In this document: positions 26,524-35,589 of the stretch, in pieces | How positions within the stretch are numbered: the first letter of the stretch is position 1 | Layout: every line of letters starts with the position of its first letter | Source: Streptomyces liliiviolaceus | GTDB taxonomy: Bacteria > Actinomycetota > Actinomycetes > Streptomycetales > Streptomycetaceae | Assembly: GCF_018070025.1 (NCBI RefSeq) | Contig: NZ_JAGPYQ010000001.1 | Location: 558,001 to 622,000, forward strand | DNA length: 64,000 nucleotides | Direction of reading: 5' to 3' | Notes under the pieces: model-generated | Databases searched by the model: none | Seen by the model: only the letters and a program-made list of their open reading frames with translations | Told to the model about the DNA's origin: nothing | Made by a program: the position numbers and the translations under genes

Positions 26524-29097
26524 CTAATCCGTCGCGATCGCGTTCAGGACGTTCATCCGGCCCGCCCTGAACGCGGGGACCAGCGCCGCGAACAGCCCCA
26601 CGAACGCCGAGCCGATGAAGACTCCGATGATCGTCGGCCAGGGGATGTCGAGGACCTTCAGGCCCTCCAGGGCGAGGAGCTGCTGGGCGGTGGCGCCCCA
26701 GCCCATGCCCAGGCCGAGGCCGAGCAGCGCTCCGAAGAGGGCGATGACGACCGACTCCAGGCGGATCATGCGGCGCAGCTGGCGGCGGGAGAGGCCGATG
26801 GCGCGCATCAGGCCGATCTCGCGGGTCCGCTCGACGACCGAGAGGGCCAGGGTGTTCACGACGCCCAGGACCGCCACGATGATCGCGAGGGCCAGCAGGC
26901 CGTAGACCATGTTCAGGAGCTGGCCGATCTGGTCCTTGAGCTCCTCCTTGTAGTCGGTCTGGTCACGGACCTGGTACTGCGGGTAGGCGTCCAGGGACTT
27001 CTTGAGCGACGCGTACGCCGTCTTCTCCTGGCCGTCCTCGGCGGTGGCGAACATCATGTCGTTCGGCGGCATCTTGTCGGCCGGGACGTAACTCTTCAGC
27101 GTGGTGATGCTGAGGTAGCGCGAACCCTTGTCGAGGGCCGTGTCGTCGTCCGTGATCGCGGCGACCTTCAGCTTCGCGGTCCGTGCTCCCTTGAAGGCGA
27201 CGGTCATCGTGTCGCCGACCTTCACGCCGTGCTTCTTGGCGTAGTCGGAGCCGACCGACATGGCGTCCTTGCCGTACGCCGCCGACAGCTCGCCGGAGAG
27301 CGTCTCGCGGCGCAGGTCGCTCGCGTACGTGGGGTCGGCGGCCGTGACGTCGGTGTCCTCGGTCTTCCCGTCGGGCGAGGTCAGCTTCGCATCGACGATC
27401 TTGTAGCTGGTGACGTGCTCCAGGCCGGGCGTGTCCTCGATGGCCTTCTGGGCCTGCGGGACGATCCGCTGGTTGCCCTGGACGATGAAGTCCGTGCCCA
27501 CCGACTTGTCGAGTTCCTCCGTCGCGGAGGCGACCATGGAGGAGCCGACCACGGAGAGGCAGGCGACCAGCGCGAGGCCGATCATCAGGGCCGCTCCGGT
27601 GGCGCCGGTACGGCGCGGGTTGCGCAGCGCGTTGCGTTCGGCGAGGCGTCCGACGGGGCCGAAGCCGCGCAGCAGGACCGCGCTGAGGACGCGGACCACG
27701 CCGCCCGCGAGGACCGGGCCGATGATGACGAGCCCGATCAGCGAGAGCACCACACCGATGCCGAGCATCGACGCGCCGTCGCCGGCCTTGTCGGCGCCGG
27801 CCGCCGTGAAGAGGGCGGCGCCGCCGGCACCGGTGAGGACCAGGCCGATGAGGCCGCGGATCCAGCCGGCCTTGCCGTCGGCCGGCGTACCGGCGTCGCG
27901 CAGTGCGGCCATCGGGGAGACCTTGCCGGCCCGGCGGGCGGGCAGGTAGGCGGCGAGGACGGTGACGACGACGCCGAGGACCAGGCCGATGACCGGGGTC
28001 GCGGCCTTGACCGTCAGGTCGGCGGTGGAGAGGTTCATGCCCGCCATCGACATGAGCTTCATGAGGCCGACCGCGATGCCGACACCGGCGGCGACGCCCA
28101 GGATCGAGCCGACGATGCCGAGGAACAGCGCCTCGATGAGCACGGACCGGTTGACCTGCTTGCGGGAGGAGCCGATGGCCCGCATCAGGCCGATCTCCCG
28201 GGTGCGCTGGGCGACGAGCATCGAGAAGGTGTTGATGATGAGGAAGATGCCGACGAGGAAGGCGATTCCGGCGAAGCCGAGCATGGCGTACTTGATGACG
28301 TTCATGAACTCGCCGATGCCTTCGCGGCTCTCGTCCGAGTACTCCTTCTGCGTCTGGACCTTGAACGTCCCGTCGGCGGCGGTGAGCTGCGCGGTCACGT
28401 TCTGCTTGAGCCGGGCGTCGGTCACGCCGGCGGCGGCCGTGACGTTGATCTGGGTGAACCGGCCGGTGGCGCCGAGCAGTTCGCGCTGCGCGGTGGCGGT
28501 GTCGTAGTAGACGACGGCCGCGCCGGGGTTGGTGATCTTGAAGGTGGCGATACCGACGATCTTCGCCTTGAAGTCACCGGTGACGGCTATGGTGCGCAGC
28601 TCGTCACCCATCTTGAGGTGGTGCTTGTCCACGGTGTCGGCGTCGACCATCACCTCGGTGGGTCCGCGCGGGGCGTGCCCGGAGGTGATCTCCATCGAAC
28701 GCAGGTCGTTCTTCGTCCAGTTGCCCGCGATCGTCGGGGCGCCGGTGCTGGACCCCATGTTCTTGTTGTCGCTGTTCACGACGGTCACGTTCATCGAACT
28801 GACCGCGCCCTCGGCGGACTTGACGCCCTCCGCCTTCCGCGTCCGCTCGACGGCCGAGGCGGGCAGCGATTCCGGCTTGCCGTTCTGCGGGGTGTCGTCG
28901 GCCTCGGCGCCCTTGGGCGAGACCGTGACGTCGGACGAGGTCGTCGCGAAGAGCTTGTCGAAGGTGGTGTTCATGGTGTCGGTGAAGACGAGCGTGCCGC
29001 ACACGAACGCCACCGACAGCAGGACGGCGACGGCCGACAGGGCCATGCGTCCCTTGTGCGCGAAGAAGTTGCGCATCGAGGTCTTGAAGACGGTCAT
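26524..29097 (-). CDS. ABC transporter permease, two FtsX domains (MacB-like)
   Basis: 857-residue permease. An N-terminal helix (FFAHKGRMALSAVAVLLSVA) is followed by a large extracellular MacB_PCD domain, an FtsX core of three helices (YAMLGFAGIAFLVGIFLIIN; LIEALFLGIVGSILGVAAG), a middle pair of helices, a second periplasmic-type domain and a second FtsX core (ALAIIVAVLGVVNTLALSV; the repeated TREIGLMRAIG[SL]SR motif after each). It works with the ATPase whose stop codon overlaps this start (ATGA). This class moves lipids, lipoproteins or peptides or transmits mechanical signals; the substrate is unknown. Confidence 0.93.
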   Translation of the reverse strand: MTVFKTSMRNFFAHKGRMALSAVAVLLSVAFVCGTLVFTDTMNTTFDKLFATTSSDVTVSPKGAEADDTPQNGKPESLPASAVERTRKAEGVKSAEGAVSSMNVTVVNSDNKNMGSSTGAPTIAGNWTKNDLRSMEITSGHAPRGPTEVMVDADTVDKHHLKMGDELRTIAVTGDFKAKIVGIATFKITNPGAAVVYYDTATAQRELLGATGRFTQINVTAAAGVTDARLKQNVTAQLTAADGTFKVQTQKEYSDESREGIGEFMNVIKYAMLGFAGIAFLVGIFLIINTFSMLVAQRTREIGLMRAIGSSRKQVNRSVLIEALFLGIVGSILGVAAGVGIAVGLMKLMSMAGMNLSTADLTVKAATPVIGLVLGVVVTVLAAYLPARRAGKVSPMAALRDAGTPADGKAGWIRGLIGLVLTGAGGAALFTAAGADKAGDGASMLGIGVVLSLIGLVIIGPVLAGGVVRVLSAVLLRGFGPVGRLAERNALRNPRRTGATGAALMIGLALVACLSVVGSSMVASATEELDKSVGTDFIVQGNQRIVPQAQKAIEDTPGLEHVTSYKIVDAKLTSPDGKTEDTDVTAADPTYASDLRRETLSGELSAAYGKDAMSVGSDYAKKHGVKVGDTMTVAFKGARTAKLKVAAITDDDTALDKGSRYLSITTLKSYVPADKMPPNDMMFATAEDGQEKTAYASLKKSLDAYPQYQVRDQTDYKEELKDQIGQLLNMVYGLLALAIIVAVLGVVNTLALSVVERTREIGLMRAIGLSRRQLRRMIRLESVVIALFGALLGLGLGMGWGATAQQLLALEGLKVLDIPWPTIIGVFIGSAFVGLFAALVPAFRAGRMNVLNAIATD

Positions 29098-29882
29098 GAC
29101 GTGCGCCCCCGGGCGTCGAAGTCCTTCATGCGGTCGAGAACGGCGTCGGCGGTCGGCCGGAGCATCTCGTCGACGATCCGGCCGTCGGCCAGGTACAGCA
29201 CGCGGTCCGCGTAGGAGGCGGCGACCGGGTCGTGCGTCACCATCACGATGGTCTGGCCGAGTTCGTCGACCGAGCGGCGCAGGAAGCCCAGTACCTCGGC
29301 GCCGGCGCGGGAGTCGAGGTTCCCGGTGGGCTCGTCACCGAAGATGATCTCGGGCCGGGCGGCCAGGGCGCGGGCCACGGCGACGCGCTGCTGCTGGCCG
29401 CCGGAGAGCTGGTTCGGCCGGTGCTTGAGCCGGGAGGCGAGGCCGACCGTCTCGACGACCTGGGCCAGCCACGCCTTGTCGGGCTTGCGGCCCGCGATGT
29501 CCATCGGGAGCGTGATGTTCTCCAGGGCGCTCAGTGTCGGCAGCAGGTTGAACGCCTGGAAGATGAAGCCGATCCGGTCCCGGCGCAGCTGCGTGAGCTT
29601 CTTGTCCTTGAGGCCGGTGATCTCGGTCTCGTCCAGGTAGATCTTTCCGGCGGAGACGGTGTCGAGGCCGGCGAGGCAGTGCATCAGGGTGGACTTGCCG
29701 GACCCCGAGGGGCCCATGATCGCGGTGAACCGGCCCCGCGCGATGTCCACGTCGACCTGGTCCAGGGCGACGACCCGGGTCTCCCCGGACCCGTACGCCT
29801 TGACGACCTGCCGTGCCCGCGCGGCAACGGCCGTACGCTCTCCAGTGCCCCCGTGCCTGGGAATGGTTACAGCCGATGTCAC
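29094..29882 (-). CDS. ABC transporter ATP-binding protein (LolD/MacB-like)
   Basis: 262-residue ATPase of the MacB/LolD class. Walker A GPSGSGKST, Q-loop FQAFNLLPTLSALENI, signature LSGGQQQRVAVARALA, Walker B IIFGDEPTGNLD, H-loop VMVTHDPVAA. GTG 29882 is used as the start: TAGGAG lies seven bases before it; the frame extends further but without a ribosome-binding site. Its stop overlaps the permease start by 4 bp, so the two form a coupled operon. Confidence 0.94.
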   Translation of the reverse strand: MTSAVTIPRHGGTGERTAVAARARQVVKAYGSGETRVVALDQVDVDIARGRFTAIMGPSGSGKSTLMHCLAGLDTVSAGKIYLDETEITGLKDKKLTQLRRDRIGFIFQAFNLLPTLSALENITLPMDIAGRKPDKAWLAQVVETVGLASRLKHRPNQLSGGQQQRVAVARALAARPEIIFGDEPTGNLDSRAGAEVLGFLRRSVDELGQTIVMVTHDPVAASYADRVLYLADGRIVDEMLRPTADAVLDRMKDFDARGRTS

Positions 29883-30363
29883 GGTATGTCTCCTAAGTCG
29901 GTCGCTGTCAGGACAGTGACGGTCTGCGGTTGTCTTGCAGTGCCCGCGTGCTGCGGTTGTCGTGCGGTGCGGCGGTGCGGTCACGCCGCCCGGTCACAGC
30001 CATAAGTCTGGTGGTGGAGGGCGGTCCCCCGCGCTGGTGCCCAGCGCAGTCTTCTGCTGGGGAAAACCCCACCCCCGAAGGTGCGGGACACCGCCCCCGG
30101 CACCGCCCTGAGTACCGCCCGCGGCGGCACCCTCAGCGGCATAAAGCCAGGTTAAGGACGGCACGCCTACCGTCTCGTCCTCCGCCGGGACGAACCCTCC
30201 CCGAGCCGTAGTACGGAGGTTCCCCTAGGGGCTGTCCACCCGTCGGTGGAGTCCTCCTCGGGGATGCCTCCACCTTCCGGCCCTTCGAGCATCCGCCCTC
30301 CCGCGACGTGGGGCGCAAGTGGGAGAGTGGCCACGGCAGATAGGTGCAAGGGGAAGGAATCCT
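29883..30363. other. 480-base divergent promoter region
   Basis: Separates the ABC operon (leftward) from the MFS gene (rightward). It must hold both promoters. I see no open frame worth calling and no strong palindrome; several short GCGGT-rich direct repeats (about 29930-29990) are typical of local composition. Confidence 0.5.
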
Positions 30364-31887
30364 GTGGGCCAGGGGGACACCGAGATACCGGCGGTCACGG
30401 AGGACGGGCCCGCCAGGGCACGGGCCGGGGCCGGGAACCGCAGGGCCGTCGTCGCCTCCCTCATGCTCTGCATGGGTCTGGCCGCGCTCGACTCCACGAT
30501 CGTGTCGACCGCCGTCCCGCAGATCGTCGGCGACCTCGGCGGCTTCTCCGTCTTCTCCTGGCTGTTCTCCGGCTATCTGCTCGCGGTGACCGTCACCCTG
30601 CCCGTCTACGGCAAGCTCTCCGACACCTTCGGCCGCAAACCGGTCCTGATCGCCGGTTCGATCCTCTTCCTGCTCGGCTCCCTGCTCTGCGCGCTCGCCT
30701 GGAACATGGCCGCGCTGATCGCGTTCCGTATCGTCCAGGGCCTCGGCGGCGGCGCCCTCCAGGGCACGGTCCAGACGCTCGCCGCCGACCTCTACCCGCT
30801 CAAGCAGCGCCCGAAGATACAGGCGAAGCTGTCCACGGTGTGGGCGACCTCGGCGATCGCGGGCCCGGCGATCGGCGGGCTGCTCGCCTCGTACGCCGAC
30901 TGGCGCTGGATCTTCCTCATCAACCTGCCGCTCGGCGCGGTCGCCCTGTGGCTGCTGGTCCGCCACCTCCACGAGCCCGAACGGGCCGCCCCCGCGCGCC
31001 GCCCGCGCATCGACTGGGCGGGCGCGCTCACCGTCTTCGCCTGCGGCGGCGTACTCCTGACGGCCCTGGTGCAGGGCGGGGTGGCCTGGCCGTGGCTGTC
31101 TGCGCCGTCAACAGCGCTGTTCGGTACGGGAGTCGCGCTCATCGGCGTCCTCGTGCTCGTCGAACGCCGGGCCGCCGAACCGATCATCCCCGGCTGGGTC
31201 TGGCGCCGCCGCACCATCGCCGCCGTGAACCTCGCGCTCGGCGCGCTGGGCCTGCTGATGGTCGCCCCGACCGTCTTCCTGCCCACGTACGCGCAGTCGG
31301 TGCTGGGGCTCACTCCCGTCGCCGCCGGATTCGTGCTCTCCGTATGGACGTTGAGCTGGCCGGTGTCGGCGGCCCTCAGCCAGCACGTGTACCGGCGCAT
31401 CGGCTTCCGCAGCACGGCGATGCTCGGCATCGGCACGGCCACGCTGATCCTGTTCGCCTTCCCGTTCCTGCCGTATCCCGGCGCGGCCTGGCAGCCCGCC
31501 GTCCTGATGCTCCTGCTCGGCGGGGCGCTCGGCCTCTTCCAACTGCCCCTGCTCATCGGGGTCCAGTCGACCGTCGACTGGGCGGAACGCGGGACGACCA
31601 CCGCGTCCGTACTCTTCTGCCGGCAGACCGGCCAGACGGTCGGCGCCGCGCTCTTCGGCGCGGTCGCCAACGGCGTGCTGGCCTCCCGGCTGGGCGGCGC
31701 GGGCGACCTGGACTCGGTGACCGCGTCCCTGGAGTCGGGCGCACCGGCCGAGCACGTACGCCGGGCGGTCGCGGAGGCGGTCCACGCCGTCTACTTCGGC
31801 GCGGCCTGCGCGGCGGCACTCGCCTTCCTGGTCCTGCTGTTCGTGGCCCCGCGCCGCTTCCCGGTACTGAAGAGCCCCGGGGACTGA
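30364..31887 (+). CDS. MFS drug/proton antiporter, DHA2 (EmrB/QacA) family
   Basis: 507-residue inner-membrane exporter with about 14 hydrophobic helices. Marks: LDSTIVSTAVPQIVGDL in TM1 (motif D of DHA2), motif A GKLSDTFGRKP after TM2, motif C-like GPAIGGLLA in TM5, and the conserved WRWIFLINLP segment. GTG 30364 is chosen because GGAAGGAA precedes it; a longer frame starts at 30319 without such a site. No TetR-like regulator is adjacent. Substrate unknown; often confers resistance to cationic drugs or exports a metabolite. Confidence 0.92.
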   Translation: MGQGDTEIPAVTEDGPARARAGAGNRRAVVASLMLCMGLAALDSTIVSTAVPQIVGDLGGFSVFSWLFSGYLLAVTVTLPVYGKLSDTFGRKPVLIAGSILFLLGSLLCALAWNMAALIAFRIVQGLGGGALQGTVQTLAADLYPLKQRPKIQAKLSTVWATSAIAGPAIGGLLASYADWRWIFLINLPLGAVALWLLVRHLHEPERAAPARRPRIDWAGALTVFACGGVLLTALVQGGVAWPWLSAPSTALFGTGVALIGVLVLVERRAAEPIIPGWVWRRRTIAAVNLALGALGLLMVAPTVFLPTYAQSVLGLTPVAAGFVLSVWTLSWPVSAALSQHVYRRIGFRSTAMLGIGTATLILFAFPFLPYPGAAWQPAVLMLLLGGALGLFQLPLLIGVQSTVDWAERGTTTASVLFCRQTGQTVGAALFGAVANGVLASRLGGAGDLDSVTASLESGAPAEHVRRAVAEAVHAVYFGAACAAALAFLVLLFVAPRRFPVLKSPGD

Positions 31888-32122
31888 GGACATCCGGCGA
31901 TCCGGAGGCGCGGGTCCCTCCGGCCGCACGTGGACACCTCGGAAGCGGACGTAAAGAGGTTAACGCGGGTAACACCCCAGGTCAGCGAAGTAAGCGCATA
32001 CCGACCAATCAGTTTGTCAAAACCCTCGCGTCGCTCGGCTACCTGCGAGTAACGTGCGTCGTCGCTCCACCCCCCGCTCCCTGCGGTCCGTTTCGGGCCC
32101 GAGCCACGCAAGGAGAACCGGG

Positions 32123-32590
32123 ATGTCATACGACACGTCCCCGTCGTACCCCGTTCCACCGCACCGTCCGCCGCACCAACCGCAGTACAGCTCTTCGCAG
32201 TCCTACTCCACCTATCCCTGGGCGCCCCAGCCGCAGCCGGAGCCCGGACCCGCCGGGCCGCACCGGCCCCGGCACAGCACGCTCGGACAGCACAGCGACA
32301 TCCGGGTGCTGCGCTCCGCGTACCGGTTGCAGCGGCGGGTGGCGACCCTGACCGCGCTCGGCTACTTCACGCTGTTCCTCGTCCTGTCGGCGTTCGCGCC
32401 CTCGCTGATGAGGGACGAGGTGACCGACGGCCTGACCGTCGGCCTGCTCCTCGGCCTGATCCAGGTCCCCGTCACCGGCGCGGCGATCGGACTGTACGAG
32501 TACACCGCCCGCAGGACCGTCGACCCGATCGCCGAGCGGCTCAGAAAGCAGGCCGAGCTGGACACCAGGCGCGCGGAGGTGCGCCCGTGA
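32123..32590 (+). CDS. DUF485 domain membrane protein
   Basis: 155 residues. A Pro/Gln/Tyr/Ser-rich cytosolic N-terminus (1-65) precedes a DUF485 domain (66-150) with two hydrophobic helices (TLTALGYFTLFLVLSAFAP and LLLGLIQVPVTGAAIGLY). DUF485 proteins are encoded with ActP-type solute:sodium symporters, as here: the symporter GTG overlaps this stop by 4 bp. ATG 32123 follows AGGAG. Probably a small subunit or regulator of the transporter. Confidence 0.88.
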   Translation: MSYDTSPSYPVPPHRPPHQPQYSSSQSYSTYPWAPQPQPEPGPAGPHRPRHSTLGQHSDIRVLRSAYRLQRRVATLTALGYFTLFLVLSAFAPSLMRDEVTDGLTVGLLLGLIQVPVTGAAIGLYEYTARRTVDPIAERLRKQAELDTRRAEVRP

Positions 32591-34194
32591 CCGGCTTCAG
32601 CAACTCCGCCCAGGCGATGTCCCTGGTGGCGTTCACCGTCGTGGCCACCATCACCCTGCTGCTCTGTGTGATGACCGGCCCCGACCGGGACGACCTCGAC
32701 GAGTTCTACACCGGCTACGGCAGCCTCTCCCCCATGCGCAACGGCCTCGCCATCGCCGGTGACTACATCTCCGCCGCCACCGTCCTCGGCACCGGCGGCG
32801 TGATCGCGCTCTTCGGCCACGACGGTGTCGTACTCGCCCTGAGCACCGCCCTGTCCCTCATGCTCCTGATGTTCCTGCTGGCCGAACCCCTGCGCAACGC
32901 GGGCCGGTTCACCATGGGCGACGCCCTGGCCCGCCGGATGCCGGGCCGGGCGGTACGGATCGCGGCGTGCGCGGCGACGCTGACCGCGCTGCTCCCGCTG
33001 ATGCTCGTGCAGTTGGCGGGCACCGGTGACCTGCTCGCCTTCATCCTCGGCTTCTCCAGCGAGGGCCTGAAGACGGGCTGCATCATCGGCCTCGGCATCC
33101 TGATGATCAGCTACGCGGCGATCGGCGGTATGAAGGGCACCGCGCTGATCCAGATCCTGAAGATCGTGATGCTGCTCGGCTCCGGCGCCGTCGTCGCCCT
33201 GCTCATCCTGCACAGGTTCGACTGGAGCCTGGGCGACCTGTTCGGCCAGGCGGCGCGGAACAGCGGGGCCGGGTCCGCGTTCCTCAGCTCCGGCCTGCAG
33301 TTCTCGGCCGGACCCAACCCACGCCTCGACATGATCAGCGCCCAGCTCACCGTGGTGCTGGGCGGGGCCTGTCTGCCGCACATCACCATGCGCATGTACA
33401 CGGCGGGCAGCGCCCGTCAGGTGCGCCGCTCGATGTCCTGGGCGGTACCGGCCGTGGCCCTGTTCGTCCTCGTCATCACGGTCGTCGGCTTCGGCGCGAC
33501 GGCGCTGATCGGGCGTGAGGCCATCGCGGGCGCGGACCCGCAGGGCAACACGGCGTATCTGCTGGGCTCCCGGGCCGCGTTCGGGGCGGACGTCTCCACC
33601 GCGGAGACGTTCCTCTTCACGACCGTCACCGCCGCGCTCTTCCTGACGCTGCTCGCCTCCGTCGCCGGCATGATCCTCGCCTGCGCCAACTCCCTCGCCC
33701 ACGACGTCTTCGCCCACCGCAAGGAACAGCTCACCCCGCGCCGGGAGATGACGCTGGCGCGGGCGTCCGCGGCGGCCGTCGGTATTCCGGCGATCGTGCT
33801 GGCCACGCTCGTCCAGCACCACAGCCTGCAGCCGCTGGTCACGCTGTCGTTCTGCCTGGGCGCCTCGGCGATCGCGCCCGCGCTGGTCTACAGCCTGTTC
33901 TGGCGGCGCTACACCCGGGGCGGGCTGCTGTGCACGCTGATCGGCGGCTCGGTGGGCACGCTGATCCTGATGACCGGTACGAATCTGGTGTCCGGGTCGC
34001 CCATCTCGGCGTTCCCCGACCACGACTTCACGTGGTTCCCGTTCACCACGACCGGCATCGTCTCCATCCCCCTGGGCTTCGCCCTCGGCTGGCTCGGCAC
34101 GGTCGCCTCGGGGCGGCGGGCGGGGGAGGAACACCGGCGCCGGTACGAGTCGGTGGAAAGCTGGATCCTGGCGGGCGCCACCCGTAAGGAGTGA
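32587..34194 (+). CDS. Sodium/solute symporter, cation-acetate symporter (ActP)-like
   Basis: 535-residue SSS-family transporter with about 13 transmembrane helices. The segment GLAIAGDYISAATVLGTGG is the conserved TM region near the Na+ site, and PMRNGLAIAG/FYTGYGSLSP resemble ActP family members that import acetate or other short-chain carboxylates. It overlaps the DUF485 gene by 4 bp (GTGA), a two-gene operon. Convergent with the coiled-coil gene across a large repeat array. Exact substrate not shown. Confidence 0.9.
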   Translation: MTGFSNSAQAMSLVAFTVVATITLLLCVMTGPDRDDLDEFYTGYGSLSPMRNGLAIAGDYISAATVLGTGGVIALFGHDGVVLALSTALSLMLLMFLLAEPLRNAGRFTMGDALARRMPGRAVRIAACAATLTALLPLMLVQLAGTGDLLAFILGFSSEGLKTGCIIGLGILMISYAAIGGMKGTALIQILKIVMLLGSGAVVALLILHRFDWSLGDLFGQAARNSGAGSAFLSSGLQFSAGPNPRLDMISAQLTVVLGGACLPHITMRMYTAGSARQVRRSMSWAVPAVALFVLVITVVGFGATALIGREAIAGADPQGNTAYLLGSRAAFGADVSTAETFLFTTVTAALFLTLLASVAGMILACANSLAHDVFAHRKEQLTPRREMTLARASAAAVGIPAIVLATLVQHHSLQPLVTLSFCLGASAIAPALVYSLFWRRYTRGGLLCTLIGGSVGTLILMTGTNLVSGSPISAFPDHDFTWFPFTTTGIVSIPLGFALGWLGTVASGRRAGEEHRRRYESVESWILAGATRKE

Positions 34195-34220
34195 CCTCCG
34201 GGGGGCCGGGGGGGCGTGTT

Positions 34221-34547
34221 GCGCAGTTCCCCGCGCCCCTAAGGGGAGGGGCGAACGGTGCGTTGTTATGTGCGGGCGGGTGGGGGTTGGCCGCGCAGTT
34301 CCCCGCGCCCCTAAGGGGCGAGGGGTGGACGGTGCGTTGTTTTGTGCGGGCCGGTGGGGGCTGAGCGCGCAGTTCCTCGCGCCCCTAGGGGGCGAGGGCG
34401 AAGCCCCGCCTTCAGGGGCGCGGGGAACTGCGCGGCCAACCCCCACCGGCCCGCACATTCCAGGGGCGCGAGGAACTGCGCGACAAGCCCCCACCCACCC
34501 GCACACGACATCCCACCGTCCGTCCTCAGGGGCGCGGGGAACTGCGC
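34221..34547. repeat. Convergent array of six family A repeats
   Basis: Three plus-oriented copies (34221, 34293, 34367; period 72-74) face three minus-oriented copies (34414, 34462, 34528). The plus units also share ACGGTGCGTTGTT and GTGCGGGCGGTGGGGG-type flanks, so the repeat unit is about 73 bases; two copies have a C-to-T or G-to-A change in the core. The array fills the 404-base gap between the convergent symporter and coiled-coil genes and can fold into several alternative hairpins. Confidence 0.9.
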
Positions 34548-34598
34548 AATCCTTTGGGCCCGCCCCCCACCGGCGCAGCCGGCCCCGGCCCGGTGGGG

Positions 34599-35495
34599 CT
34601 ACTCCGCCGTCGCGCGCCCCGTCAGCGCAGCGAGGCTGCTGCGGACATGGTCCATGTGCGTCTGCACCTCGTCCCACCGCTCGCCGTGCTCCCGCAGGAC
34701 CCGTTCCGTCTCGCGGGCCACCCGCTCCTCCCGGACCCGGGCCTCCGCGAGGAGCTCCGCGGCGCGGGCGTCCGCGTCCTCCTGGAGGTGGCGCCCCGCC
34801 TCCCGCGCGGAGGCCAGCTCCCGACCCGCCGCGGCCACACTCTCCTCCGCGCGCGCGACAAGTTCCTCGTGGCGCGCGTCGAGCGCGGCCTCCCGCTCGG
34901 CGGCCTCGCGCCCGGCCCGCTCCCAGCGTTCGGTGTGCTCCTTCTCCTGGTCGGCGACGAGGTCCTCCCCGCGCCGCCGCGTCTCGCGCAGCGCGACGAG
35001 GGCCTCACCACGGCCCTCCTTCACCTCGCGCCGCGCGGAGATCCGCATCTCGTCGGCCTCGGCCTGCGCGGCCAGCAGCCGGTGCCGGGCCCGGTCGTCG
35101 GCCTCGCCGCGCACCTCGTCGGCGTCCGCCCGCGCGGCCTCGCTCACCCGGTCGGCCGCCGCCCGCGCCTCGTCGACGGTCCGGCGCGCCTGCCGCACGG
35201 CGTCCTCGCGCAGCTCCGCGGCCTCCTCCTCGCCCAGTTCGAAGAGCCGCCGGGCCCGGTCGCCGAGCGTCTCGTACGTCTGGGGGACGAGCCCCGTCAC
35301 GACCTCGCGCAGCCGTAGCGCCTCGGACTCCATCTCCCTGGCCAGCACGGTCAGCCGCGCGGCCCGCTCCCAGGCGGCGTCGCGCCCCTCCGAGAGCGCC
35401 GCGGCGTACGCGTCGACCTGCGCGGGGCGGTAACCACGCCCCCGCACGGCCTCGAAGCCCTGAAACGACACCGATGAGCTGCTCATGCCGCTCAT
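34599..35495 (-). CDS. DivIVA-like coiled-coil protein (often annotated cellulose-binding protein)
   Basis: 298 residues. The N-terminus FEAVRGRGYRPAQVDAYAAAL resembles the DivIVA/GpsB membrane-targeting motif; the rest is almost entirely Ala/Glu/Arg-rich coiled coil (about 70-285, e.g. ARAAADRVSEAARADADEVR). Streptomycete homologues are labelled cellulose-binding protein from one early report, but the sequence fits a cytoskeletal or polar scaffold better. The second ATG at 35486 has AGGATGA upstream and may be the real start; the first is used here. Convergent with the ActP-like gene. Confidence 0.85.
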   Translation of the reverse strand: MSGMSSSSVSFQGFEAVRGRGYRPAQVDAYAAALSEGRDAAWERAARLTVLAREMESEALRLREVVTGLVPQTYETLGDRARRLFELGEEEAAELREDAVRQARRTVDEARAAADRVSEAARADADEVRGEADDRARHRLLAAQAEADEMRISARREVKEGRGEALVALRETRRRGEDLVADQEKEHTERWERAGREAAEREAALDARHEELVARAEESVAAAGRELASAREAGRHLQEDADARAAELLAEARVREERVARETERVLREHGERWDEVQTHMDHVRSSLAALTGRATAE

Positions 35496-35589
35496 CCTGA
35501 TGGATCAGACGGAAGTGTTCATAACGCGACACTCCGCGCATTCCGCCACCCGGATCCGGCCGGATCCGGCCGGTTTCAGTGAGGGTCCG

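Noticed and set aside
26540..29214. Long plus-strand frame opposite the ABC permease
   Set aside because: Same reason: antisense shadow of a recognisable FtsX-type permease, with no domain of its own.
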